DNA from: JBMORL01 sp049322335
GTDB taxonomy: Bacteria; Bacteroidota; Bacteroidia; Flavobacteriales_D; UBA2798
Assembly (NCBI GenBank): GCA_049322335.1
Contig: JBMORL010000020.1
Coordinates: 62,001-126,000 of the forward strand
Direction of reading: 5' to 3'
Length of the DNA: 64,000 nucleotides
Of this stretch, positions 16,147-24,889 are shown in pieces (position 1 is the stretch's first letter; each line of letters starts with the position of its first letter). Position numbers and translations under genes: made by a program. The notes under the pieces were generated by a model. That model was not told the DNA's origin and made no database searches. It saw only the letters and a program-made list of their open reading frames with translations.

Positions 16147-17397
16147 ATGAAATTCCGTCTTTTTCTTTTTATAGCTGTTAGTTTTTTCGTTGCCTGTGGT
16201 GATAACGGCCCCGCTGATACTTCTTTTGATTTTGAAAAAGAAGGGGGAACTGAATATACACTGAAAGTGGATGTGAAAGATTTTCTTTCCATGGAAGCGG
16301 GTTATCCCACCAATGAATCATTTTATACATGTATGATGATGGTTTCGGAAGAAAAGGATATGCCGGATGAAGTTTGGATAGATCGGTTTATTGAAACGTT
16401 CGGAAAAGAAAATCCAACGTTAAACCTGCGCGCCCTTTTTTTTATGGGAAACCGTGAAAAATATCAGCCATCGATGAGCGAAAAAGAATTTAAAAGTAAG
16501 TTGATGAGATCGCTGGATGAAGTAAAAAGTAAAACTAAGCTTGTAGTGGAACAACGCCTGAAAAATACCGGTATACAAAAATTTAATGTGATAAAAACTC
16601 CTGAAGGAATTAAAGTGCAGGTAGCAGAATTGGATAAAGAAAATAAAATAAAAAAGATGCTGCAATCGTCTGCTACGGTTGGATTTTATGAAACGTATAA
16701 CCTTACAGAAGCTTTTCCCTTTATACAAAAGCTGAATGATTCCATATCGGCACAACTAAAAAGAGATACTGTTGTAAGAGAAAGTATGCTGATGAACGAA
16801 GCAGATACAGTAAAAATAAATTACCCGTTATTATATTTTATAAGCATAAATGTAAGCAGAGACAGTCGTGGATTAACTTATTTAAATGAAGGCGCTTTAC
16901 TGGGTTACGTTTTAATAAGAGATACAGCAGAAGTCAACCGGTTATTGTTATCCGATACAACAGGAATACTTCCAAACGATCTTCAGTTTGCGTGGAGTAA
17001 ATTTCCGGAAAACGAAGAAGGGAATATCGTAGGATTATATTGCCTTCGCGCAAAACACATCCGTAATCCTGCATTGAGCGGAAAATATATTACTGATGCT
17101 TTTGAAATGGAAAATGAAATGACTGGCGAAATCCAGGTTCAGTTAAATTTCGATGCCACCGGAACAGAAAAATGGCAACAGCTAACCCGTAAAAATATAG
17201 GCAAAAATATAGCCATCACACTGGATGGTTTTATTTATTCATGTCCTGTAGTTCAACAGGAAATAACCGGTGGCAATTCGGTCATCTCAGGAAACTTCAC
17301 CAAAGAAGAAGCGGCCGACCTGGCTATGCTCTTAAAAAGCGGGGCTTTGGATTGCAGAATAATTATCTCTGATACCCGGCATAGCGAACCCCATTAA
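16147..17397 (+). CDS. Lipoprotein resembling the periplasmic part of SecD, without membrane helices
   Basis: The start is placed at the ATG at 16147, nine bases inside a longer frame that would need TTG. A lipoprotein signal (FLFIAVSFFVACGD) is followed by about 400 residues that track the periplasmic region of Bacteroidota SecD/SecDF: EYTLKVDVKDFL, KTKLVVEQRLKNTGIQKFNV, KKMLQSSATVGFYETYN, NPALSGKYITDAF, GTEKWQQLTRKNIGKNIAITLDGFIYSCPVVQ and NSVISGNFTKEEAADLAMLLKSGAL. Real SecD continues into a six-helix membrane bundle; here the protein stops. It is therefore a detached, membrane-anchored paralogue, perhaps helping export or chaperoning secreted proteins. Function inferred. Confidence 0.75.
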   Translation: MKFRLFLFIAVSFFVACGDNGPADTSFDFEKEGGTEYTLKVDVKDFLSMEAGYPTNESFYTCMMMVSEEKDMPDEVWIDRFIETFGKENPTLNLRALFFMGNREKYQPSMSEKEFKSKLMRSLDEVKSKTKLVVEQRLKNTGIQKFNVIKTPEGIKVQVAELDKENKIKKMLQSSATVGFYETYNLTEAFPFIQKLNDSISAQLKRDTVVRESMLMNEADTVKINYPLLYFISINVSRDSRGLTYLNEGALLGYVLIRDTAEVNRLLLSDTTGILPNDLQFAWSKFPENEEGNIVGLYCLRAKHIRNPALSGKYITDAFEMENEMTGEIQVQLNFDATGTEKWQQLTRKNIGKNIAITLDGFIYSCPVVQQEITGGNSVISGNFTKEEAADLAMLLKSGALDCRIIISDTRHSEPH

Positions 17398-17485
17398 TCC
17401 ATTCTTCCGTCTTTAAAATATACCGGATTACAGGATACCCTGAATCCGGGAGATAGCTGACCTTTGTATGATCAAAACTGTTTTT

Positions 17486-19960
17486 ATGAAAAACATCAAA
17501 CAAAGTATTATCCTTATGTCGCTGCTATTGGCTGTCCATACCGGAAAAACACAATGCCCTGTGGATTCAATACCTCAGGCAGAATGTTTCAATCCGTTTA
17601 ACGGAACGTATTGCTACAACAATTATTTATCAGTAGCAGGATCTCCTGCATCCACTTCTTCCGGTTATTCTGATGAAGACACCAGCTACCAGCTGTTCGA
17701 CTCATCATTTATTATGCTGCAACAGGCCACCATTACTTTATGGGAAGCCAGCGGGTATTCTGATGGTGATTACAGTATAGGTATTTGGATCGATTTTAAT
17801 AATAATTCTGTTTTTGAAAATAATGAAATGGCGGCAATGGGTTATGATAATACAGGATCGGGATATATTTCAGGAACTTTTTTTGTGCCCGGAGATGCCG
17901 TTGCTGATACTGTAAAATTCCGGCTTATTAAATTCATGAATGATGCATCTGTTGATCCGTCTGATGCCTGTGGAGATCCATTCAATTATTATGGTGAAGT
18001 AGAAGATTATTATGCAATTATACAATGCGCTGTTTCTCCCGCCCCGGCATATAGCAATTTTGAAACAACATGCGAGGGTGTTCCTCCTTTTTTATATGTA
18101 TATACTGATTATGGATATATAAATTGGTACACCGATACCACTGCCGCCCCTGATTCTACAGGAAATAATTTCGAAATATATACCTGGGCAGGTGACACGG
18201 TTATTTATTTTGAAGTGGGAACAACCGGATGTAATAACAATATGATGTATTGGATAGACGTTCACACTGATCCTTCCCCCGTAGTAATAATTTCAGGCCC
18301 GGATTCAGTTCAATCATGCACTTCCGAAATTTTTACAGCTAATCCGGGCCTGGATAATTATTACTGGAATACAGGCACTACTACTCAAAGCATAAATATT
18401 ACATCAGGATTTGGCGGAATTCTTTCTGTTAGCTCTGTCAATTCGTTTGGTTGTTATGGTTCGGATGCTGTTTTTGTACAAATCGCTCCTCAACCTCCTT
18501 CTGCTTATGTTACCAGTTATGTAAGCTCACCGTTTTGTGTCAATGGACAGATCGTTTTAATCTATGACAGCCTTACTTCACCCGGAACTGTAGATTGGTA
18601 TGATTCCACATTAAATTACATGGGAAGCGGACAAACATTTGTTGCTTATGAGCCAGGGATTTCTATTCATAATTTTACCGCATATATTAATTCGATATGC
18701 GGATTGGATACAGCGCAACTTACAATAATTACCGAAGGCCCGCCTTCCCTCGACTCCATTTATTCACCCGATGCTATATATGATATGTCTGGAAATGCAA
18801 ATTTCTGTAATAGCGGAGACATTACTTTCATTGCATTGAATTTATCAGGAACAATAGATTATTGGGAAATTACAGACGTATCCACCGGAAATAGTTTTCA
18901 ATGGCCCGATAATAATGATACCGTTATTTTTCCGGGCTGGATGATACAACCCGGCATGCAATATTCTATTTATGCAGTGATGATGAATGCACAGGGCTGC
19001 GTTGCCAATTCGGATACACTTACAGGTAGTGTAATCAATTCTACAAACGTAATTTTTCCCGACTCCATATTATTATGTCCTTTTCCCGCGAGTTTCGGAA
19101 TAAGTATTGATTACGACCGCTATAATGTATTATGGAATACCGGGGATACAACAGGTGCAATCTTTATTTCTACTGAAGGTATGTACACCCTGGCCATTAC
19201 AGATGAATGGTACGGATGTGATGATACGGACAGCGCTTATGTTATGGACGGTAACGTTACTTTCGATCCCTTTACCGATACTACACTGGTGTGTGCAGAC
19301 GATATTACTTTGTTTGCAGGAAACGGGTTTACCTATTATTATTGGGAACAATGGGATGAATTCGGAAATTTTATCAATTCTTCCAATAATGATAATTTTT
19401 ACGTTAGTATGAATTCATACATTTACGCGGAAGCAGATACATATGGAGGTACTTGTGTGTTTTTTGACACCACCTATGTTATGATAGCCGGGCCGTTTTC
19501 ATTTTCACTCGGCAATGATGTAAATTCCACTGCCGGTAGTTTTTTCATCAATGGTCCGGGCGGGATGTCTTCTTATCAGTGGAACACGGGCGCCACCACC
19601 GAAAACCTTACTGTAACCACCTCCGGAACCTATTATCTCACTGCTATTAATCCTTTCGGTTGCGAATATACCGACACCATTGTGGTAAATTTTCTGAATG
19701 GAATAACAGAATGGAACAATGACTATTTGTTCAGTATCTATCCCAATCCGTCTGATGAATATGTTTTTATTGAAACAGCCGGTGAAAAAATAACACAGAT
19801 AGAAATTTATTCCGTTAATGGGTCGCTCATCGAAAGTATTTCTGTTACTACTGAAATAAAAACAAAACTGGATATAGCTTCATTGGAAAACGGCACTTAT
19901 CTTTTGAAAGTAATAACAGAAAATTCATCGGGATGGGGGAAGATGGTGGTAACGAAGTAA
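17486..19960 (+). CDS. T9SS type A cargo protein with GEVED domain
   Basis: The start is placed at the ATG at 17486 (MKNIKQSIILMSLLLAVHTGKTQ, a signal peptide); an ATG at 17468 adds six residues. A GEVED domain lies at roughly residues 60-180 (GIWIDFNNNSVFENNE; FNYYGEVEDYY). Ig- or PKD-like modules with NTGTTTQSINI and NTGATTENLTV motifs follow, and the end is a type A sorting domain (FSIYPNPSDEYVFIE...GTYLLKVI...KMVVTK). Such proteins are cell-surface or released adhesins or enzymes. No catalytic domain was recognised. Confidence 0.82.
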   Translation: MKNIKQSIILMSLLLAVHTGKTQCPVDSIPQAECFNPFNGTYCYNNYLSVAGSPASTSSGYSDEDTSYQLFDSSFIMLQQATITLWEASGYSDGDYSIGIWIDFNNNSVFENNEMAAMGYDNTGSGYISGTFFVPGDAVADTVKFRLIKFMNDASVDPSDACGDPFNYYGEVEDYYAIIQCAVSPAPAYSNFETTCEGVPPFLYVYTDYGYINWYTDTTAAPDSTGNNFEIYTWAGDTVIYFEVGTTGCNNNMMYWIDVHTDPSPVVIISGPDSVQSCTSEIFTANPGLDNYYWNTGTTTQSINITSGFGGILSVSSVNSFGCYGSDAVFVQIAPQPPSAYVTSYVSSPFCVNGQIVLIYDSLTSPGTVDWYDSTLNYMGSGQTFVAYEPGISIHNFTAYINSICGLDTAQLTIITEGPPSLDSIYSPDAIYDMSGNANFCNSGDITFIALNLSGTIDYWEITDVSTGNSFQWPDNNDTVIFPGWMIQPGMQYSIYAVMMNAQGCVANSDTLTGSVINSTNVIFPDSILLCPFPASFGISIDYDRYNVLWNTGDTTGAIFISTEGMYTLAITDEWYGCDDTDSAYVMDGNVTFDPFTDTTLVCADDITLFAGNGFTYYYWEQWDEFGNFINSSNNDNFYVSMNSYIYAEADTYGGTCVFFDTTYVMIAGPFSFSLGNDVNSTAGSFFINGPGGMSSYQWNTGATTENLTVTTSGTYYLTAINPFGCEYTDTIVVNFLNGITEWNNDYLFSIYPNPSDEYVFIETAGEKITQIEIYSVNGSLIESISVTTEIKTKLDIASLENGTYLLKVITENSSGWGKMVVTK

Positions 19961-19970
19961 ACAAAGTTTT

Positions 19971-20483
19971 TTACAAAACCTTGTCATTTATTTCCTGTAC
20001 TGCTTTTATCTCTGTCAATGGAATATACTCTGATACCAAAGAAGTGAGCGGTTCATACAACAGTGATGATTTTTTTTGCTCTTCTGTAATTAACCCTGAA
20101 CTGGGTTCGTGAAGGGAAAGCATATTGAGCAGCACACCACAGATTACAATGAATTTAACCAGTCCAAACAAGGCACCTAAAATCCTGTCGATGGGTTTCA
20201 GCATGGTTATTTTCACGAAACGTTCCAGCCATTTTCCGATAAAAAACACAAGTGCTACGACCGCTATAAAACAAATGGCAAACGAAATAAGAGGCACCCA
20301 TTGGGAAGGTTCATCAAAAAAACCGTTAATAAAATCCGCAACCACTCCCGAAAATTTTATTCCCGCCCAGGCGCCCAGCAATAGTGCAGCAAGGGTGCAA
20401 ATTTCAATTACAATTCCTTTCCGGTAGCCGAGATAACTGCCGAAAAGAATGATTATTGCAAGAAAAATGTCAAGGGAATTCAT
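19971..20483 (-). CDS. CvpA family membrane protein
   Basis: A 170-residue protein with four hydrophobic segments and the CvpA pattern: LDIFLAIIILFGSYLGYRKG at the start, a central ICFIAVVALVFFIGKWLERF, and DRILGALFGLVKFIVICGVLL. CvpA is named for colicin V production in E. coli, but in most bacteria it is a conserved inner-membrane protein linked to envelope homeostasis. It is the last gene of the minus-strand envelope cluster. Confidence 0.88.
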   Translation of the reverse strand: MNSLDIFLAIIILFGSYLGYRKGIVIEICTLAALLLGAWAGIKFSGVVADFINGFFDEPSQWVPLISFAICFIAVVALVFFIGKWLERFVKITMLKPIDRILGALFGLVKFIVICGVLLNMLSLHEPSSGLITEEQKKSSLLYEPLTSLVSEYIPLTEIKAVQEINDKVL

Positions 20484-20489
20484 AAAAGA

Positions 20490-20530
20490 AAAAACCTAAG
20501 CCGCTAATTACGCGAATTTTCACGAATCCG
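20490..20530. repeat. Fragment of a dispersed 'acgcgaattttcacgaat' type repeat
   Basis: The gap between the CvpA and DUF4837 genes contains GCTAATTACGCGAATTTTCACGAAT. From memory this type of motif recurs in intergenic regions of Bacteroidota genomes. Only one copy is present here, so the call rests on recollection. Confidence 0.25.
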
Positions 20531-20535
20531 GAAAA

Positions 20536-21555
20536 TCACTTCTCCCCATCAAACCTCAGCGAATAACAGATAGCTGCCATTTCACGGATGTATTCACGTT
20601 TTCCGAATTTCGGGGCAAACACATATCCCTCCACCGTTACAATCCGTCCGCGGGGTTCGTCAAAAGTGGTAATGCTGATAAACGGGCCGCCATAGGCATC
20701 TCCCTCGGTTCTGTACAAACCTCTTATTTCAAAAGCGTATTTTCCATTTAATGTTGACTCTTTCCACACGGGATAATAAGCACTGTCGCGTTCGGTTGAC
20801 ATATACGATCCTTCGGAAGGCCCCGGAACGTTAGTTTTGCAAACGGAATCGCGCACTTTCAGCAGGTATTCAAGTGTAAAAGTACTGTCATCCACATAGG
20901 GATATGTGTAAATAAAAACACCCTGGTTGATATCATGTGCTTCTCCACTTACATATTTTACTTTATCGCTTTTCAGCCAGATGAATGTTTTCCTGTTTTC
21001 AGCCATTTTATAATCATCGGGCACGGTAACTTCCAGTTGCAGGTCTTTTTTCAGTTCCTCTTTAATAGCAGTTTGTTCTTTGGAGGAATACAACGCCACA
21101 ATGCGGTCGTATTCGGTGGTATTTAATACTTCGATGACAGAGGCGGCATCTTTTTTAAACAGGTCGATCGCCTGTTCTTCATTTCGTGCTACTATTTTTA
21201 TCACCACCTGGTCTTTGGCCCACACATCTTTCAGGTATTCTACCCTGAATTTTTCGTTGTCGCTATCAATTTCAAATAAAATGATGTTGCGGTGCGATTT
21301 GATCACTTTAGAAAAATCATTGTGATTGTATTGTCCCAGTGAAAAAATAGGTTCCTGTTGAGGCAATCCCATTTGTACCTGTTCAAGATAATAACTTAGC
21401 GTATCTCCCACGGGCCCGCGCCAGTATTCATCTTCGGCAATAATAATTACTTCTCCGGGCATGCCGGTAGAATTGGGTTTATACACCTTTCCCTCACCAC
21501 AGGAAGATAAAATGAAAACTACAAAGCTGAGAATGAAAAATGATGACCTAACCAT
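20536..21555 (-). CDS. DUF4837 family lipoprotein
   Basis: A 339-residue protein with a lipoprotein signal (FVVFILSSCGEG). The mature sequence has DUF4837 features: GMPGEVIIIAEDEYWRGPVGD near the start, SHRNIILFEID, FIWLKSDKV and a C-terminal FISITTFDEPRGRIVTVEGYVFAPKFGKR. The family is confined largely to Bacteroidota and its role is unknown. The ATG overlaps the end of the lytic transglycosylase gene by eight bases, implying translational coupling and possibly a shared envelope role. Confidence 0.88.
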   Translation of the reverse strand: MVRSSFFILSFVVFILSSCGEGKVYKPNSTGMPGEVIIIAEDEYWRGPVGDTLSYYLEQVQMGLPQQEPIFSLGQYNHNDFSKVIKSHRNIILFEIDSDNEKFRVEYLKDVWAKDQVVIKIVARNEEQAIDLFKKDAASVIEVLNTTEYDRIVALYSSKEQTAIKEELKKDLQLEVTVPDDYKMAENRKTFIWLKSDKVKYVSGEAHDINQGVFIYTYPYVDDSTFTLEYLLKVRDSVCKTNVPGPSEGSYMSTERDSAYYPVWKESTLNGKYAFEIRGLYRTEGDAYGGPFISITTFDEPRGRIVTVEGYVFAPKFGKREYIREMAAICYSLRFDGEK

Positions 21556-23053
21556 TTCCTTTTACCGGTATTTTAAGTTTTTGTCCGGTTTGCAAACTGT
21601 TGCCCTTTAAACCATTTTGTTTTTTAATCTGGTCAACCGTAACACCGTATTTATTGGCAATGTACCACAGTGAGTCACCTGATTTTACGGTATACGTTTT
21701 ATAGGTGGTAGTGGCTGCTTTTTGCGTTGCCCCGGTGTTGTTGGCGGTTACAACTTTTGTTTCTGCCGTCTTATTTTCATTAACGGCAACAGTGGCAGAA
21801 TTATTGTCTGCCGTTCCTTCAGTGGTTTTGATCACCAGTCTTTTTCCCGGGGAAACGCTGTTGGAAGAAAGATTATTCCACTTTTTAATATCTGCAACTG
21901 ATACTGCGTATTTGGTGGCGATAGTAGAGAGATATTCGCCTTTTCTTACCGTATGTACTTTTTCGCTGGCTAAAACAGTTTCGGCATCGGGACGTTTGTT
22001 GTAATTGTAGATACTGTCTTCTTTCACAACAAAATCACCCAGTTTGTCTTTGGGAAGATAGAGATACGATGTTTTCCCTTCGAGTTTAGGAATGACGGTT
22101 GTTTTATATACCGGGTTTAAAAACTTCAGTTCATCAATACCCATATTCAGCATAGCTGCCACGTTATTCATATCGAGTTGCTGTGTTACCTGCACGGTAT
22201 CGTATTCAAAATATCTCATTTTGGGTTCGATGGGATACATATTGTGTTCTGCTGAGTGAGTCATTACATACACCACACCAATAAAAGCGGGCACATATCC
22301 CTGGGTTTCGGCCGGCAGGTAATTGTAAATTTCCCAATAGGTGGTTTTTCCTCCTGATCTGCGGATCGCGTTGTTCACTGTTCCGGGGCCTGCGTTATAG
22401 GCGGCCAGTGTCATGTTCCAGTCTTTATAAAATCCATAGAGATATTTCAGATAGCGACAGGCGGCATCGGTAGCTTTAATCGGATCGCAACGCTCATCGA
22501 TGTAGGAATTAATTTCGAGTCCCATCAGTTTACCGGTGGGCATCATAAATTGCCATAATCCCATTGCGCCTGCGGGAGATTTTGCTTTTGGATTAAGAGC
22601 CGATTCCACAATAGGAAGGTATTTTAATTCGAGAGGAATGTCGTATTTATCGAGTGCCTGTTCGAACATGGGAAAGTAAATTTCGGTCATGCCTAAAATC
22701 TGCTGGGAATATTTGCGGTAACGAACAGCATACAGATCAATGAACGCCTGCACTTTGTCGTTGTAGACAAATTCCATTGGCGTTTTGGTGTCCATTTTTT
22801 TGATGCGCTGTTTATAAACTGCTTCCGAATATTTGGGCACAGAATCAGCGGGGAAATTATACTTGTTTGTTTTATCAGCAGAAAATTTGTTGCTCTGAAG
22901 GAATTTAAGGGTAAGCAAACTATCGATCATGGATATGATCGGTTCATTCATTTTCGTACGCAAAGTAGTATCCGGATCAGCATCAGCAGCGTGGCCAAAA
23001 CTCAGTCCCGACAAAAAAACAAAAACCACTACTGTTCCGATCTTCACTTTCAT
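21548..23053 (-). CDS. Membrane-bound lytic murein transglycosylase (MltD-like) with two LysM domains
   Basis: A 501-residue secreted enzyme with a signal peptide (MKVKIGTVVVFVFLSGLSFGHA). The SLT domain is clear: the catalytic Glu150 in LPIVESALNP, AGAMGLWQFMMPTGK, and the closing TLAAYNAGPGTVNNAI. Two LysM peptidoglycan-binding domains follow (HTVRKGEYLSTIATKYAVS and YTVKSGDSLWYIANKYGVT), separated by a Thr/Ala-rich linker. It cleaves glycan strands non-hydrolytically. It belongs to the envelope operon with GatA, TatA and DUF4837. Confidence 0.94.
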   Translation of the reverse strand: MKVKIGTVVVFVFLSGLSFGHAADADPDTTLRTKMNEPIISMIDSLLTLKFLQSNKFSADKTNKYNFPADSVPKYSEAVYKQRIKKMDTKTPMEFVYNDKVQAFIDLYAVRYRKYSQQILGMTEIYFPMFEQALDKYDIPLELKYLPIVESALNPKAKSPAGAMGLWQFMMPTGKLMGLEINSYIDERCDPIKATDAACRYLKYLYGFYKDWNMTLAAYNAGPGTVNNAIRRSGGKTTYWEIYNYLPAETQGYVPAFIGVVYVMTHSAEHNMYPIEPKMRYFEYDTVQVTQQLDMNNVAAMLNMGIDELKFLNPVYKTTVIPKLEGKTSYLYLPKDKLGDFVVKEDSIYNYNKRPDAETVLASEKVHTVRKGEYLSTIATKYAVSVADIKKWNNLSSNSVSPGKRLVIKTTEGTADNNSATVAVNENKTAETKVVTANNTGATQKAATTTYKTYTVKSGDSLWYIANKYGVTVDQIKKQNGLKGNSLQTGQKLKIPVKGNG

Positions 23054-23221
23054 AATCCCGGGTTTAAAGGGTTAAACGTTATAAAAAAGTACAGGTTAAG
23101 CAGGTTTGGATAAAACAAAAAGAACCACCCTTTTATTTTAAACAGCGTGAATTTAGCAAAATAATCGAAGGTGCTTCCCGGCAAATCTGTTAAGGTTTTC
23201 AACTCTTTAATTAACAGTGGA

Positions 23222-24637
23222 TTATATTTCCATAGTTTTCGCAAAAGCCAGTAAATCAGCTTCTTTGAAATCACCCGCCATAAGCTGAATACCGAAAGGG
23301 AGTCCGTTGGAGTGAGTGCCAAGAGGTAATGAAACAGCGGGAATTCCGGCAAGATTGGCCTGAACAGTAAAAATATCTTCGAGATACATTTCCACCGGGT
23401 CGGCACTTTTTTGGCCAAAGGGAAATGCTGTATTGGGTGTAGTGGGAGTAAGAATAAACTGGTAGCGGGAAAGTATTTCCAGTGTTTTTTCACGAATGAT
23501 TCTGCGCACTTTCATGCCTTTGGTGTAATACGCATCATAATAACCGGCACTCAAAACAAAAGTACCAAGCATGATTCTTCGCTTTACTTCTTTTCCGAAT
23601 CCTTCGGTGCGCGATTTTTTGTAGGTGGTATCTACATCTGTTGCATTTTTGGAACGATAGCCATAGTGAATTCCATCGTAGCGGGCAAGATTGGAAGAAG
23701 CTTCAGCAGTGGTTAATACATAATAAGCGGGAACCAAATGACCGAGATAAGGAAAATCAACCGGTTCAACAATATGTCCCTGCGCTTTTAATTTTTCCAC
23801 CTGCGACATAAAACATTTTTTTACCTCATCATTCAGTCCCGGATTATCAATACAATCTTTGATATAGGCAATTTTTGTTTTTCCGGCAAAAGCGGGAACC
23901 TGAGAATATTTTTCAACGGGTTTGGAAGAGGTGGTGCTGTCGTAATCATCAGATCCGGCCATTACTTCCATCACTAAAGCAGCGTCATCTACGTTAGTTG
24001 TTATCGGGCCGATCTGGTCGAAGGACGAGGCATAGGCCAGCAAGCCATAACGCGAAACTCTTCCGTAGGTGGGCTTTAGTCCTACTGTTCCGGTAAAAGA
24101 AGCGGGCTGGCGAATGGAGCCACCGGTATCAGAACCGAGCGCCACAGTACATAACCCTGCGCGGACTGCCGCAGCCGAGCCGCCAGATGATCCACCGGGA
24201 ACACATTTTTCGCTGATGGGATTGAGCACTTTTCCGAAATACGAAGTTTCATTGGAGCTTCCCATAGCAAATTCATCACAGTTGGTGCGGCCGATGATGA
24301 TGGCGTCTTCTGCCAGCAACCGTTCCACAACAGTAGAACTGTATAAAGATTCGAATCCTTCAAGAATATGGGAAGAAGCAGAAACTTTATGGCCTTTGTA
24401 GCAGATATTGTCTTTTATGGCCACCACCATTCCTGCCAGTTTTCCGGCTGTTTTATTTTTCAGTTTTTCATCTGTTTTCTTCGCTTTTGCAAGTGCTGAG
24501 TCGCGAAAAACTTCCAGGAAAGCATTAAGGTGTTTTTTATTTTCAATTTCGCGGAGGTAGTGTTCCGTTATGGTTACACAATTTACCTTGCCAGCATTAA
24601 GATCCTGGCGGATTTCACCATAGTTTTTCCACGACAT
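23222..24637 (-). CDS. gatA: Aspartyl/glutamyl-tRNA amidotransferase subunit A
   Basis: A 471-residue amidase-signature enzyme that releases ammonia from glutamine to convert Glu-tRNA(Gln) or Asp-tRNA(Asn) into the amidated form with GatB/GatC. The Ser-cisSer-Lys triad is visible: the lysine in VVAIKDNICY, GGSSGGSAAAV, and the nucleophile in SDTGGSIRQPA. The length matches the family. gatB and gatC are not in the window. It starts 15 bases after tatA, inside a cell-envelope cluster. Confidence 0.96.
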   Translation of the reverse strand: MSWKNYGEIRQDLNAGKVNCVTITEHYLREIENKKHLNAFLEVFRDSALAKAKKTDEKLKNKTAGKLAGMVVAIKDNICYKGHKVSASSHILEGFESLYSSTVVERLLAEDAIIIGRTNCDEFAMGSSNETSYFGKVLNPISEKCVPGGSSGGSAAAVRAGLCTVALGSDTGGSIRQPASFTGTVGLKPTYGRVSRYGLLAYASSFDQIGPITTNVDDAALVMEVMAGSDDYDSTTSSKPVEKYSQVPAFAGKTKIAYIKDCIDNPGLNDEVKKCFMSQVEKLKAQGHIVEPVDFPYLGHLVPAYYVLTTAEASSNLARYDGIHYGYRSKNATDVDTTYKKSRTEGFGKEVKRRIMLGTFVLSAGYYDAYYTKGMKVRRIIREKTLEILSRYQFILTPTTPNTAFPFGQKSADPVEMYLEDIFTVQANLAGIPAVSLPLGTHSNGLPFGIQLMAGDFKEADLLAFAKTMEI

Positions 24638-24652
24638 GATAAGAGGAGAAGC

Positions 24653-24829
24653 TTACGCTTTTTTTTCTGATTCTGCAGAGGCAGCTTTTTCGTCACCTTT
24701 GGCAGCGTCTTTAAATTCCTTGATGCCTTTTCCGAATCCTTTCATGAGTTCGGGAATTTTTTTGCCACCAAACAAAAGGAGGACGATCACTAAAATGAGA
24801 ACTATTTCCCAGATACCGAATTTGCCCAT
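24653..24829 (-). CDS. tatA: Twin-arginine translocase subunit TatA
   Basis: A 58-residue protein: one N-terminal membrane helix (GIWEIVLILVIVLLLFGGKK), the conserved FGGKKIPELMKGFGKGIKEFK hinge and amphipathic helix, and a charged tail (GDEKAASAESEKKA). TatA oligomerises to let folded proteins cross the inner membrane. tatC is not in the window. It lies 60 bases after the EnvC-like gene and 15 bases before gatA in the same orientation. Confidence 0.94.
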   Translation of the reverse strand: MGKFGIWEIVLILVIVLLLFGGKKIPELMKGFGKGIKEFKDAAKGDEKAASAESEKKA

Positions 24830-24889
24830 AACATCAGTTTTTGTTAGGGTTCAAAAGTAGTATAAAATCGGGAAACGGGGGCTGATTTA

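Noticed and set aside
23050..23493. 147-codon minus-strand frame overlapping gatA and the gap before the transglycosylase
   Set aside because: It lies mostly inside gatA in another frame, is rich in Phe/Leu/Lys as random AT-rich frames are, and has no recognisable motif.
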